Positions 10,441-23,914 of a stretch of DNA of 64,000 nucleotides are shown here, piece after piece; the first letter of the stretch is position 1, and the number at the start of each line of letters is the position of its first letter. A program made the translations under genes and the position numbers. The stretch comes from Gordionus sp. m RMFG-2023 (lineage: Eukaryota > Nematomorpha > Gordioida > Chordodea > Parachordodidae), in the NCBI RefSeq assembly GCF_954871325.1, contig NW_027051188.1:124001-188000 (forward strand), given 5' to 3'. The notes beneath the pieces are model-generated. The model saw nothing but the letters and a program-made list of their open reading frames with translations. It had not been told where the DNA came from and did no database searches.

Positions 10441-11623
10441 TGTCGTGAAAGCATTTTAGATAGGAGAGGTTAACATCTTAAACGTAATTTTGAATATTAT
10501 TATATCATTGAACTCAGAATTTAGTTTCCTATCCAAAACCGCTTAAATGTATTTTTTTACGTTTAACGTTCAAAAAATAAATTGTCGTGAAAGCATTTTA
10601 GATAGGAAAGGTTAACATCTTAAACGTAATTTTGAATATTATTATATCATTGAACTCAGAATTTAGTTTTCTATCCAAAACCGCTTAGATGTATTTTTTT
10701 ACGTTTCCAGTTCAAAAAATAAATTTTTTGTCGTGAAAGCATTTTAGATCGGAAAGGCTAACATCTTAAACGTAATTTTACATATTATTATATCATTGAA
10801 CTCAGAATTTTATTTCCTATCCAAAACGCTTAGATGTATTTTTTTGCGTTTCCGGTTCAAAAAATAAATTTTTTGTCGTGAAAGCATTTTAGATAGGAAA
10901 GGTTAACATCTTAAACGTAATTTTGAATATTATTATATCATTGAACTAAGAATTTAGTTTTCTATCCAAAACCGCTTAGATGTATTTTTTTACGTTTCCC
11001 ATTCAAAAAATAAATTGTCGTGAAAGCATTTTAGATAGGAGAGGTTAACATCTTAAACGTAATTTTGAATATTATTATATCATTGAACTCAGAATTTAGT
11101 TTCCTATCCAAAACCGCTTAAATGTATTTTTTTACGTTTCCCATTCAAAAAATAAATTGTCGTGAAAGCATTTTAGAAGGGAAAGGTTAACATCTTAAAC
11201 GTAATTTTGAATATTATTATATCATTGAACTCAGAATTTAGTTTCCTATCCAAAACCGCTTAGATGTATTTTTTTACGTTTCCGGTGTAAAAAAAAAATT
11301 GTTGTGAAAGCATTTTAGAAGGGAAAGGCTAACATCTTAAACGTAATTTTGAATATTATTATATCATTGAACTAAGAATTTAGTTTTCTATCCAAAACCG
11401 CTTAGATGTATTTTTTTACGTTTCCGGTTCATAAAATAATTGTTTTGTCGCGTCAGCATTTTAGAAGGGAAAGGCTAACATCTTAAACGTAATTTTGAAT
11501 ATTATTATATCATTGAACTCAGAATTTAGTTTCCTATCCAAAACCGCTTAGATGTATTTTTTTACGTTTCCGGTTCATAAAACAAATTTTTTGTCGTGAA
11601 AGCATTTTAGATAGGAGAGGTTA
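10441..11623. repeat. Mixed satellite units, includes a chimeric type C/H unit
   Basis: The stretch contains eight monomers including E with 'tttaacgttc', a 'ccagttc' + T6 unit, a type I unit (about 10,768-10,912), 'gaactaag' units and a type D. The unit at about 11,192-11,333 starts like type C ('ccggtgt' plus a run of A) but ends 'attgttgtg ... gaaggg' like type H, so it joins two classes within the A tract. No local higher-order period was seen. Confidence 0.85.
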
Positions 11624-11765
11624 ACATCTTAAACGTAATTTTGAATATTATTATATCATTGAACTCAGAATTTAGTTTCCTATCCAAAACCACTTAGATG
11701 TATTTTTTTACGTTTCCCATTCAAAAAATAAATTGTTGTGAAAGCATTTTAGAAGGGAAAGGCTA
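11624..11765. repeat. Type H monomer (142 bp, 'aaattgttgtg'), representative copy
   Basis: The unit is like type A but has 'attgttgtgaaagc' in place of 'attgtcgtgaaagc', a C-to-T change at a CpG, and ends 'gaagggaaaggcta'. It opens each copy of the 2,151-bp higher-order repeat and is common in the 30-53 kb region. A sub-form with 'gcaatttag' is found near 31.6, 43.6 and 44.1 kb. Confidence 0.92.
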
Positions 11766-12481
11766 ACATCTTAAACGTAATTTTGAATATTATTATATCA
11801 TTGAACTCAGAATTTAGTTTCCTATCCAAAACCACTTAGATGTATTTTTTTACGTTTCCCATTCAAAAAATAAATTGTCGTGAAAGCATTTTAGATAGGA
11901 GAGGTTAACATCTTAAACGTAATTTTGAATATTATTATATCATTGAACTCAGAATTTAGTTTCCTATCCAAAACCGCTTAAATGTATTTTTTTACGTTTC
12001 CCATTCAAAAAATAAATTGTCGTGAAAGCATTTTAGAAGGGAAAGGTTAACATCTTAAACGTAATTTTGAATATTATTATATCATTGAACTCAGAATTTA
12101 GTTTCCTATCCAAAACCGCTTAGATGTATTTTTTTACGTTTCCGGTGTAAAAAAAAATTTTTTGTCGTGAAAGCATTTAGGAAAGGTTAACATCTTAAAC
12201 GTAATTTTGAATATTATTATATCATTGAACTCAGAATTTAGTTTCCTATCCAAAACCGCTTAGATGTATTTTTTTACGTTTCCGGTTCATAAAACAAATT
12301 TTTTGTCGTGAAAGCATTTTAGATAGGAAAGGTTAACATCTTAAACGTAATTTTGAATATTATTATATCATTGAACTCAGAATTTAGTTTCCTATCCAAA
12401 ACCGCTTAGATGTATTTTTTTACGTTCCCGGTTCATAAAACAAATTTTTTGTCGTGAAAGCATTTTAGATAGGAAAGGTTA

Positions 12482-12627
12482 ACATCTTAAACGTAATTTT
12501 GAATATTATTATATCATTGAACTCAGAATTTAGTTTTCTATCCAAAACCGCTTAAATGTATTTTTTTACGTTTTCGGTTCAAAAAATAATTGTTTTGTCG
12601 CGTCAGCATTTTAGAAGGGAAAGGCTA
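12482..12627. repeat. Type J monomer (146 bp, 'gttttcggttc'), representative copy
   Basis: The unit carries 'tacgttttcggttcaaaaaa' and then the type D ending 'ttttgtcgcgtcagc'. A sub-form has 'gatgtactttttt' in the T tract and is found near 30.6, 30.7, 31.3, 33.6, 36.2, 38.7, 49.7 and 52.3 kb. The two near 30.6 and 30.7 kb are direct neighbours. Confidence 0.9.
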
Positions 12628-15600
12628 ACATCTTAAACGTAATTTTGAATATTATTATATCATTGAACTCAGAATTTAGTTTCCTATCCAAAACCACTTA
12701 GATGTATTTTTTTACGTTTCCCATTCAAAAAATAAATTGTCGTGAAAGCATTTTAGAAGGGAAAGGCTAACATCTTAAACGTAATTTTGAATATTATTAT
12801 ATCATTGAACTAAGAATTTAGTTTTCTATCCAAAACCGCTTAGATGTATTTTTTTACGTTTCCGGTTCATAAAATAATTGTTTTGTCGCGTCAGCATTTT
12901 AGAAGGGAAAGGCTAACATCTTAAACGTAATTTTGAATATTATTATATCATTGAACTCAGAATTTAGTTTCCTATCCAAAACCGCTTAAATGTATTTTTT
13001 TACGTTTCCCATTCAAAAAATAAATTGTCGTGAAAGCATTTTAGAAGGGAAAGGTTAACATCTTAAACGTAATTTTGAATATTATTATATCATTGAACTC
13101 AGAATTTAGTTTCCTATCCTAAACAGCTTAGATGTATTTTTTTACGTTTCCGGTGTAAAAAAAAATTTTTTGTCGTGAAAGCATTTTAGATAGGAAAGGT
13201 TAACATCTTAAACGTAATTTTGAATATTATTATATCATTGAACTCAGAATTTAGTTTCCTATCCAAAACCGCTAAGATGTATTTTTTTACGTTTCCGGTT
13301 CATAAAACAAATTTTTTGTCGTGAAAGCATTTTAGATAGGAGAGGTTAATATCTTAAACGTAATTTTGAATATTATTATATCATTGAACTCAGATTTTAG
13401 ATATCTATCCAAAACCGCTTAGATGTATTTTTTTACGTTTCCCGTTCAAAAAATAAATTGTCGTGAAAGCATTTTAGATAGGAGAGGTTAACATCTTAAA
13501 CGTAATTTTGAATATTATTATATCATTGAACTCAGAATTTAGTTTCCTATCCAAAACCACTTAGATGTATTTTTTTACGTTTCCCATTCAAAAAATAAAT
13601 TGTCGTGAAAACATTTTAGAAGATAAAGGTTAACATCTTAAACGTAATTTTGAATATTATTATATCATTGAACTCAGAATTTAGTTTTCTATCCAAAACC
13701 GCTTAGATGTATTTTTTTACGTTTCCCGTTCAAAAAATAAATTGTCGTGAAAGCATTTTAGATAGGAGAGGTTAACATCTTAAACGTAATTTTGAATATT
13801 ATTATATCATTGAACTCAGAATTTAGTTTCCTATCCAAAACCACTTAGATGTATTTTTTTACGTTTCCCATTCAAAAAATAAATTGTTGTGAAAGCATTT
13901 TAGAAGGGAAAGGCTAACATCTTAAACGTAATTTTGAATATTATTATATCATTGAACTCAGAATTTAGTTTCCTATCCAAAACCACTTAGATGTATTTTT
14001 TTACGTTTCCCATTCAAAAAATAAATTGTCGTGAAAGCATTTTAGATAGGAGAGGTTAACATCTTAAACGTAATTTTGAATATTATTATATCATTGAACT
14101 CAGAATTTAGTTTCCTATCCAAAACCGCTTAAATGTATTTTTTTACGTTTCCCATTCAAAAAATAAATTGTCGTGAAAGCATTTTAGAAGGGAAAGGTTA
14201 ACATCTTAAACGTAATTTTGAATATTATTATATCATTGAACTCAGAATTTAGTTTCCTATCCAAAACCGCTTAGATGTATTTTTTTACGTTTCCGGTGTA
14301 AAAAAAAATTTTTTGTCGTGAAAGCATTTAGGAAAGGTTAACATCTTAAACGTAATTTTGAATATTATTATATCATTGAACTCAGAATTTAGTTTCCTAT
14401 CCAAAACCGCTTAGATGTATTTTTTTACGTTTCCGGTTCATAAAACAAATTTTTTGTCGTGAAAGCATTTTAGATAGGAAAGGTTAACATCTTAAACGTA
14501 ATTTTGAATATTATTATATCATTGAACTCAGAATTTAGTTTCCTATCCAAAACCGCTTAGATGTATTTTTTTACGTTCCCGGTTCATAAAACAAATTTTT
14601 TGTCGTGAAAGCATTTTAGATAGGAAAGGTTAACATCTTAAACGTAATTTTGAATATTATTATATCATTGAACTCAGAATTTAGTTTTCTATCCAAAACC
14701 GCTTAAATGTATTTTTTTACGTTTTCGGTTCAAAAAATAATTGTTTTGTCGCGTCAGCATTTTAGAAGGGAAAGGCTAACATCTTAAACGTAATTTTGAA
14801 TATTATTATATCATTGAACTCAGAATTTAGTTTCCTATCCAAAACCACTTAGATGTATTTTTTTACGTTTCCCATTCAAAAAATAAATTGTCGTGAAAGC
14901 ATTTTAGAAGGGAAAGGCTAACATCTTAAACGTAATTTTGAATATTATTATATCATTGAACTAAGAATTTAGTTTTCTATCCAAAACCGCTTAGATGTAT
15001 TTTTTTACGTTTCCGGTTCATAAAATAATTGTTTTGTCGCGTCAGCATTTTAGAAGGGAAAGGCTAACATCTTAAACGTAATTTTGAATATTATTATATC
15101 ATTGAACTCAGAATTTAGTTTCCTATCCAAAACCGCTTAAATGTATTTTTTTACGTTTCCCATTCAAAAAATAAATTGTCGTGAAAGCATTTTAGAAGGG
15201 AAAGGTTAACATCTTAAACGTAATTTTGAATATTATTATATCATTGAACTCAGAATTTAGTTTCCTATCCTAAACAGCTTAGATGTATTTTTTTACGTTT
15301 CCGGTGTAAAAAAAAATTTTTTGTCGTGAAAGCATTTTAGATAGGAAAGGTTAACATCTTAAACGTAATTTTGAATATTATTATATCATTGAACTCAGAA
15401 TTTAGTTTCCTATCCAAAACCGCTAAGATGTATTTTTTTACGTTTCCGGTTCATAAAACAAATTTTTTGTCGTGAAAGCATTTTAGATAGGAGAGGTTAA
15501 TATCTTAAACGTAATTTTGAATATTATTATATCATTGAACTCAGATTTTAGATATCTATCCAAAACCGCTTAGATGTATTTTTTTACGTTTCCCGTTCAA

Positions 15601-17501
15601 AAAATAAATTGTCGTGAAAGCATTTTAGATAGGAGAGGTTAACATCTTAAACGTAATTTTGAATATTATTATATCATTGAACTCAGAATTTAGTTTCCTA
15701 TCCAAAACCACTTAGATGTATTTTTTTACGTTTCCCATTCAAAAAATAAATTGTCGTGAAAACATTTTAGAAGATAAAGGTTAACATCTTAAACGTAATT
15801 TTGAATATTATTATATCATTGAACTCAGAATTTAGTTTTCTATCCAAAACCGCTTAGATGTATTTTTTTACGTTTCCCGTTCAAAAAATAAATTGTCGTG
15901 AAAGCATTTTAGATAGGAGAGGTTAACATCTTAAACGTAATTTTGAATATTATTATATCATTGAACTCAGAATTTAGTTTCCTATCCAAAACCACTTAGA
16001 TGTATTTTTTTACGTTTCCCATTCAAAAAATAAATTGTTGTGAAAGCATTTTAGAAGGGAAAGGCTAACATCTTAAACGTAATTTTGAATATTATTATAT
16101 CATTGAACTCAGAATTTAGTTTCCTATCCAAAACCACTTAGATGTATTTTTTTACGTTTCCCATTCAAAAAATAAATTGTCGTGAAAGCATTTTAGATAG
16201 GAGAGGTTAACATCTTAAACGTAATTTTGAATATTATTATATCATTGAACTCAGAATTTAGTTTCCTATCCAAAACCGCTTAAATGTATTTTTTTACGTT
16301 TCCCATTCAAAAAATAAATTGTCGTGAAAGCATTTTAGAAGGGAAAGGTTAACATCTTAAACGTAATTTTGAATATTATTATATCATTGAACTCAGAATT
16401 TAGTTTCCTATCCAAAACCGCTTAGATGTATTTTTTTACGTTTCCGGTGTAAAAAAAAATTTTTTGTCGTGAAAGCATTTAGGAAAGGTTAACATCTTAA
16501 ACGTAATTTTGAATATTATTATATCATTGAACTCAGAATTTAGTTTCCTATCCAAAACCGCTTAGATGTATTTTTTTACGTTTCCGGTTCATAAAACAAA
16601 TTTTTTGTCGTGAAAGCATTTTAGATAGGAAAGGTTAACATCTTAAACGTAATTTTGAATATTATTATATCATTGAACTCAGAATTTAGTTTTCTATCCA
16701 AAACCGCTTAAATGTATTTTTTTACGTTTTCGGTTCAAAAAATAATTGTTTTGTCGCGTCAGCATTTTAGAAGGGAAAGGCTAACATCTTAAACGTAATT
16801 TTGAATATTATTATATCATTGAACTCAGAATTTAGTTTCCTATCCAAAACCACTTAGATGTATTTTTTTACGTTTCCCATTCAAAAAATAAATTGTCGTG
16901 AAAGCATTTTAGAAGGGAAAGGCTAACATCTTAAACGTAATTTTGAATATTATTATATCATTGAACTAAGAATTTAGTTTTCTATCCAAAACCGCTTAGA
17001 TGTATTTTTTTACGTTTCCGGTTCATAAAATAATTGTTTTGTCGCGTCAGCATTTTAGAAGGGAAAGGCTAACATCTTAAACGTAATTTTGAATATTATT
17101 ATATCATTGAACTCAGAATTTAGTTTCCTATCCAAAACCGCTTAAATGTATTTTTTTACGCCCATTCAAAAAATAAATTGTCGTGAAAGCATTTTAGAAG
17201 GGAAAGGTTAACATCTTAAACGTAATTTTGAATATTATTATATCATTGAACTCAGAATTTAGTTTCCTATCCTAAACAGCTTAGATGTATTTTTTTACGT
17301 TTCCGGTGTAAAAAAAAATTTTTTGTCGTGAAAGCATTTTAGATAGGAAAGGTTAACATCTTAAACGTAATTTTGAATATTATTATATCATTGAACTCAG
17401 AATTTAGTTTCCTATCCAAAACCGCTAAGATGTATTTTTTTACGTTTCCGGTTCATAAAACAAATTTTTTGTCGTGAAAGCATTTTAGATAGGAAAGGTT
17501 A

Positions 17502-19341
17502 ACATCTTAAACGTAATTTTGAATATTATTATATCATTGAACTCAGAATTTAGTTTCCTATCCAAAACCACTTAGATGTATTTTTTTACGTTTCCCATTC
17601 AAAAAATAAATTGTCGTGAAAGCATTTTAGATAGGAGAGGTTAACATCTTAAACGTAATTTTGAATATTATTATATCATTGAACTCAGAATTTAGTTTCC
17701 TATCCAAAACCGCTTAAATGTATTTTTTTACGTTTCCCATTCAAAAAATAAATTGTCGTGAAAGCATTTTAGAAGGGAAAGGTTAACATCTTAAACGTAA
17801 TTTTGAATATTATTATATCATTGAACTCAGAATTTAGTTTCTTATCCAAAACCGCTTAGATGTATTTTTTTACGTTTCCGGTGTAAAAAAAAATTTTTTG
17901 TCGTGAAAGCATTTAGGAAAGGTTAACATCTTAAACGTAATTTTGAATATTATTATATCATTGAACTCAGAATTTAGTTTCCTATCCAAAACCGCTTAGA
18001 TGTATTTTTTTACGTTTCCGGTTCATAAAACAAATTTTTTGTCGTGAAAGCATTTTAGATAGGAAAGGTTAACATCTTAAACGTAATTTTGAATATTATT
18101 ATATCATTGAACTCAGAATTTAGTTTCCTATCCAAAACCACTTAGATGTATTTTTTTACGTTTCCCATTCAAAAAATAAATTGTCGTGAAAGCATTTTAG
18201 ATAGGAGAGGTTAACATCTTAAACGTAATTTTGAATATTATTATATCATTGAACTCAGAATTTAGTTTCCTATCCAAAACCGCTTAAATGTATTTTTTTA
18301 CGTTTCCCATTCAAAAAATAAATTGTCGTGAAAGCATTTTAGAAGGGAAAGGTTAACATCTTAAACGTAATTTTGAATATTATTATATCATTGAACTCAG
18401 AATTTAGTTTCCTATCCAAAACCGCTTAAATGTATTTTTTTACGTTTCCCATTCAAAAAATAAATTGTCGTGAAAGCATTTTAGAAGGGAAAGGTTAACA
18501 TCTTAAACGTAATTTTGAATATTATTATATCATTGAACTCAGAATTTAGTTTCTTATCCAAAACCGCTTAGATGTATTTTTTTACGTTTCCGGTGTAAAA
18601 AAAAATTTTTTGTTAGGAAAGGTTAACATCTTAAACGTAATTTTGAATATTATTATATCATTGAACTCAGAATTTAGTTTCCTATCCAAAACCGCTTAGA
18701 TGTATTTTTTTACGTTTCCGGTTCATAAAACAAATTTTTTGTCGTGAAAGCATTTTAGATAGGAAAGGTTAACATCTTAAACGTAATTTTGAATATTATT
18801 ATATCATTGAACTCAGAATTTAGTTTCCTATCCAAAACCGCTAAGATGTATTATTTTACGTTTCCGGTTCATAAAACAAATTTTTTGTCGTGAAAGCATT
18901 TTAGATAGGAAAGGTTAACATCTTAAACGTAATTTTGAATATTATTATATCATTGAACTCAGAATTTAGTTTCCTATCCAAAACCACTTAGATGTATTTT
19001 TTTACGTTTCCCATTCAAAAAATAAATTGTCGTGAAAGCATTTTAGATAGGAGAGGTTAACATCTTAAACGTAATTTTGAATATTATTATATCATTGAAC
19101 TCAGAATTTAGTTTCCTATCCAAAACCGCTTAAATGTATTTTTTTACGTTTCCCATTCAAAAAATAAATTGTCGTGAAAGCATTTTAGAAGGGAAAGGTT
19201 AACATCTTAAACGTAATTTTGAATATTAATATATCATTGAACTCAGAATTTAGTTTCTTATCCAAAACCGCTTAGATGTATTTTTTTACGTTTCCGGTGT
19301 AAAAAAAAATTTTTTGTCGTGAAAGCATTTAGGAAAGGTTA
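17502..19341. repeat. 570-bp tetrameric repeat, about three copies with changes
   Basis: The base unit is type A (142), 'cttaaatg/cccattc' (142), type C with 'tttcttatcc' (140) and type B (146). It is intact at 17,502-18,071. The second copy from 18,072 has an extra 'cttaaatg/cccattc' monomer at 18,356, and its type C unit (18,498-18,625) lost 12 more bases, reading 'tttgttagg'. A 'ctaagatgtattatttt' type B at 18,772 is inserted before the third copy, which runs from 18,918 and has 'attaatatatc' in its type C. Confidence 0.9.
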
Positions 19342-20187
19342 ACATCTTAAACGTAATTTTGAATATTATTATATCATTGAACTCAGAATTTAGTTTCCTA
19401 TCCAAAACCGCTTAAATGTATTTTTTTACGTTTCCCATTCAAAAAATAAATTGTCGTGAAAGCATTTTAGATAGGAGAGGTTAACATCTTAAACGTAATT
19501 TTGAATATTATTATATCATTGAACTCAGAATTTAGTTTCCTATCCAAAACCGCTTAGATGTATTTTTTTACGTTTCCGGTGTAAAAAAAAATTTTTTGTC
19601 GTGAAAGCATTTAGGAAAGGTTAACATCTTAAACGTAATTTTGAATATTATTATATCATTGAACTCAGAATTTAGTTTCCTATCCAAAACCGCTTAAATG
19701 TATTTTTTTACGTTTCCCATTCAAAAAATAAATTGTCGTGAAAGCATTTTAGATAGGAGAGGTTAACATCTTAAACGTAATTTTGAATATTATTATATCA
19801 TTGAACTCAGAATTTAGTTTCCTATCCAAAACCGCTTAGATGTATTTTTTTACGTTTCCGGTGTAAAAAAAAATTTTTTGTCGTGAAAGCATTTAGGAAA
19901 GGTTAACATCTTAAACGTAATTTTGAATATTATTATATCATTGAACTCAGAATTTAGTTTCCTATCCAAAACCGCTTAAATGTATTTTTTTACGTTTCCC
20001 ATTCAAAAAATAAATTGTCGTGAAAGCATTTTAGATAGGAGAGGTTAACATCTTAAACGTAATTTTGAATATTATTATATCATTGAACTCAGAATTTAGT
20101 TTCCTATCCAAAACCGCTTAGATGTATTTTTTTACGTTTCCGGTGTAAAAAAAAATTTTTTGTCGTGAAAGCATTTAGGAAAGGTTA
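19342..20187. repeat. 282-bp dimeric repeat, three copies
   Basis: A 142-bp 'cttaaatg/cccattc ... gagagg' unit and a 140-bp type C unit alternate at 19,342, 19,624 and 19,906, ending at 20,187. The three copies look identical by eye. With the type C unit just before (19,202-19,341) the array is 3.5 copies. This is the simplest and most uniform small array in the window, consistent with very recent expansion. Confidence 0.94.
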
Positions 20188-21047
20188 ACATCTTAAACGT
20201 AATTTTGAATATTATTATATCATTGAACTCAGAATTTAGTTTCCTATCCAAAACCGCTTAGATGTATTTTTTTACGTTTCCCGTTCATAAAACAAATTTT
20301 TTGTCGTGAAAGCATTTTAGATAGGAAAGGTTAACATCTTAATCGTAATTTTGAATATTATTATATCATTGAACTCAGAATTTAGTTTCCTATCCAAAAC
20401 CACTTAGATGCATTTTTTTACGTTTCCCATTCAAAAAATAAATTGTCGTGAAAGCATTTTAGAAGGGAAAGGTTAACATCTTAAACGTAATTTTGAATAT
20501 TATTATATCATTGAACTCAGAATTTAGTTTCCTATCCAAAACCGCTTAGATGTATTTTTTTACGTTTCCGGTTCAAAAAATAAATTGTCGTGAAAGCATT
20601 TTAGATAGGAAAGGTTAACATCTTAAACGTAATTTTGAATATTATTATATCATTGAACTCAGAATTTAGTTTCCTATCCAAAACCGCTTAGATGTATTTT
20701 TTTACGTTTCCGGTTCATAAAACAAATTTTTTGTCGTGAAAGCATTTTAGATAGGAAAGGTTAACATCTTAATCGTAATTTTGAATATTATTAAATCATT
20801 GAACTCAGAATTTAGTTTCCTATCCAAAACCACTTAGATGCATTTTTTTACGTTTCCCATTCAAAAAATAAATTGTCGTGAAAGCATTTTAGAAGGGAAA
20901 GGTTAACATCTTAAACGTAATTTTGAATATTATTATATCATTGAACTCAGAATTTAGTTTCCTATCCAAAACCGCTTAGATGTATTTTTTTACGTTTCCG
21001 GTTCAAAAAATAAATTGTCGTGAAAGCATTTTAGATAGGAAAGGTTA
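20188..21047. repeat. 430-bp trimeric repeat, two copies
   Basis: Units at 20,188 (146, type B), 20,334 (142, 'cttaatcg ... cttagatgcatt') and 20,476 (142, chimeric 'cggttcaaaaaataaattg') repeat at 20,618, 20,764 and 20,906. The copies differ by 'cccgttcataaaa' in the first type B, itself a hybrid of 'cccgttc' and type B, and by 'attattaaatc' near 20,790. The 'gatgcatt' mark links this block with 723-864, 3,582-3,723 and about 60,073-60,214. Confidence 0.92.
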
Positions 21048-22900
21048 ACATCTTAAACGTAATTTTGAATATTATTATATCATTGAACTCAGAATTTAGT
21101 TTCCTATCCAAAACCACTTAGATGTATTTTTTTACGTTTCCCATTCAAAAAATAAATTGTCGTGAAAGCATTTTAGATAGGAGAGGTTAACATCTTAAAC
21201 GTAATTTTGAATATTATTATATCATTGAACTCAGAATTTAGTTTTCTATCCAAAACCGCTTAGATGTATTTTTTTACGTTTCCCATTCAAAAAATAAATT
21301 GTCGTGAAAGCATTTTAGATAGGAGAGGTTAACATCTTAAACGTAATTTTGAATATTATTATATCATTGAACTCAGAATTTAGTTTTCTATCCAAAACCG
21401 CTTAGATGTATTTTTTTACGTTTCCCGTTCAAAAAAAAAATTGTCGTGAAAGCATTTTAGAAAGGAAAGGTTAACATCTTAAACGTAATTTTGAATATTA
21501 TTATATCATTGAACTAAGAATTTAGTTTTCTATCCAAAACCGCTTAGATGTATTTTTTTACGTTTCCGGTTCATAAAATAATTGTTTTGTCGCGTCAGCA
21601 TTTTAGAAGGAAAAGGCTAACATCTTAAACGTAATTTTGAATATTATTATATCATTGAACTCAGAATTTAGTTTCCTATCCAAAACCGCTTAAATGTATT
21701 TTTTTACGTTTCCCGTTCAAAAAATAAATTGTCGTGAAAGCATTTTAGAAGGGAAAGGTTAACATCTTAAACGTAATTTTGAATATTATTATATCATTGA
21801 ACTCAGAATTTAGTTTCCTATCCAAAACCACTTAGATGTATTTTTTTACGTTTCCCATTCAAAAAATAAATTGTTGTGAAAGCATTTTAGAAGGGAAAGG
21901 CTAACATCTTAAACGTAATTTTGAATATTATTATATCATTGAACTCAGAATTTAGTTTCCTATCCAAAACCACTTAGATATATTTTTTTACGTTTCCCAT
22001 TCAAAAAATAAATTGTCGTGAAAGCATTTTAGAAGGGAAAGGCTAACATCTTAAACGTAATTTTGAATATTATTATATCATTGAACTAAGAATTTAGTTT
22101 TCTATCCAAAACCGCTTAGATGTATTTTTTTACGTTTCCGGTTCATAAAACAAATTTTTTGTCGTGAAAGCATTTTAGATCGGAAAGGCTAACATCTTAA
22201 ATGTAATTTTAAATATTATTATATCATTGAACTCAGAATTTAGTTTTCTATCCAAAACCGCTTAGATGTATTTTTTTACGTTTCCGGTTCATAAAATAAT
22301 TGTTTTGTCGCGTCAGCATTTTAGAAGGGAAAGGCTAACATCTTAAACGTAATTTTGAATATTATTATATCATTGAACTCAGAATTTAGTTTCTATCCAA
22401 AACCGTTTAGATGTATTTTTTTACGTTTCCGGTTCATAAAACAAATTTTTTGTCGCGAAAGCATTTTAGATCGGAAAGGCTAACATCTTAAATGTAATTT
22501 TAAATATTATTATATCATTGAACTCAGAATTTAGTTTTCTATCCAAAACCGCTTAGATGTATTTTTTTACGTTTCCGGTTCATAAAATAATTGTTTTGTC
22601 GCGTCAGCATTTTAGAAGGGAAAGGCTAACATCTTAAACGTAATTTTGAATATTATTATATCATTGAACTCAGAATTTAGTTTCCTATCCAAAACCGCTT
22701 AAATGTATTTTTTTACGTTTCCCGTTCAAAAAATAAATTGTCGTGAAAGCATTTTAGATAGGAGAGGTTAATATCTTAAACGTAATTTTGAATATTATTA
22801 TATCATTGAACTCAGAATTTAGATATCTATCCAAAACCGCTTAGATGTATTTTTTTACGTTTCCAGTTCAAAAAATAAATTGTCGTGAAAGCTTTATAGA
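21048..22900. repeat. Satellite units related to the 1.0-2.5 and 3.9-5.4 kb blocks
   Basis: The order of types (A, 'ttttc' units, D with 'gaactaag', E, H, A, type B 'tttctatcc' with 'gcgaaagc', 'aaatg' type D, E, then F) follows the order in the two copies of the 2,859-bp repeat. Here it has an inserted 'gatcgg' B plus 'aaatg' D pair near 22,050-22,340. Private changes include 'aaccgtttag' near 22,403 and 'cttagatatatt' near 21,975. It looks like an older, rearranged relative of that repeat. Confidence 0.8.
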
Positions 22901-23340
22901 TAGGAGAGGTTAACATCTTAAACGTAATTTTGAATATTATTATATCATTGAACTCAGAATTTAGTTTCCTATCCAAAACCACTTAGATGTATTTTTTTAC
23001 GTTTCCAATTCAAAAAATAAATTGTCGTGAAAACATTTTAGAAGGGAAAGGTTAACATCTTAAACGTAATTTTGAATATTATTATATCATTGAACTCAGA
23101 ATTTAGTTTTCTATCCAAAACCGCTTAGATGTATTTTTTTACGTTTCCCGTTCAAAAAATAAATTGTCGTGAAAGCATTTTAGATAGGAGAGGTTAACAT
23201 CTTAAACTTAATTTTGAATATTATTATATCATTGAACTCAGAATTTAGTTTCCTATCCAAAACCACTTAGATGTATTTTTTTACGTTTCCCATTCAAAAA
23301 ATAAATTGTCGTGAAAACATTTTAGAAGGGAAAGGTTAAC
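22620..23340. repeat. About 0.7-kb block repeated near 29,370-30,090
   Basis: The order E, F ('gatatc ... ccagttc ... gctttatag'), G with the rare 'tttccaattc', 'ttttc/cccgttc' and G is found here and again with 'tttccaattc' at 29,752 (against 23,001, an offset of 6,751 bp). The second copy has 'cctctccaaaacc' and a shorter T tract in its E unit. Confidence 0.83.
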
Positions 23341-23914
23341 ATCTTAAACGTAATTTTGAATATTATTATATCATTGAACTCAGAATTTAGTTTCCTATCC
23401 AAAACCGCTTAGATGTATTTTTTTACGTTTCCGGTTCATAAAACAAATTTTTTGTCGTGAAAGCATTTTAGATAGGAAAGGTTAACATCTTAAACGTAAT
23501 TTTGAATATTATTATATCATTGAACTCAGAATTTAGTTTCCTATCCAAAACCGCTTAAATGTATTTTTTTACGTTTCCCATTCAAAAAATAAATTGTCGT
23601 GAAAACATTTTAGAAGGGAAAGGTTAACATCTTAAACGTAATTTTGAATATTATTATATCATTGAACTCAGAATTTAGTTTCCTATCCAAAACCGCTTAG
23701 ATGTATTTTTTTACGTTTCCGGTTCATAAAACAAATTTTTTGTCGTGAAAGCATTTTAGATAGGAAAGGTTAACATCTTAAACGTAATTTTGAATATTAT
23801 TATATCATTGAACTCAGAATTTAGTTTCCTATCCAAAACCGCTTAAATGTATTTTTTTACGTTTCCCATTCAAAAAATAAATTGTCGTGAAAACATTTTA
23901 GAAGGGAAAGGTTA
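23339..23914. repeat. 288-bp dimeric repeat (B + 'gaaaac' unit), two copies
   Basis: A 146-bp type B unit ('ccgcttag', 'gataggaaagg') and a 142-bp 'cttaaatg/cccattc ... gaaaacatttt' unit occur at 23,339 and 23,485 and again at 23,627 and 23,773. A third type B position at 23,915 has been replaced by 'cccgttc'. This dimer differs from the 288-bp dimer at the start of the window although the lengths agree. Confidence 0.92.

Larger units (their letters stand above)
11624..17501. repeat. 2,151-bp, 15-monomer higher-order repeat, 2.7 copies
   Basis: Copies start at 11,624, 13,775 and 15,926, exactly 2,151 bp apart. Fifteen monomers make the unit: eight of 142, five of 146, one of 140 and one of 145 bp, which sums to 2,151. 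Shared rare marks include 'tacgttcccgg' (unit 6), 'gttttcgg' (7), 'cctatcctaaacagc' (11), 'ccgctaagatg' (12), 'cagattttagatatc' (13) and 'gaagataaagg' (14). The third copy lacks the 146-bp unit 6, has lost three T bases near 17,160 ('tttacgcccattc') and ends after unit 12, so it runs 15,926-17,501. The two losses account for the 2,002-bp offset of the 'cctaaacag' mark. The end of the unit (13-15) resembles 9,905-10,330. Confidence 0.95.
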
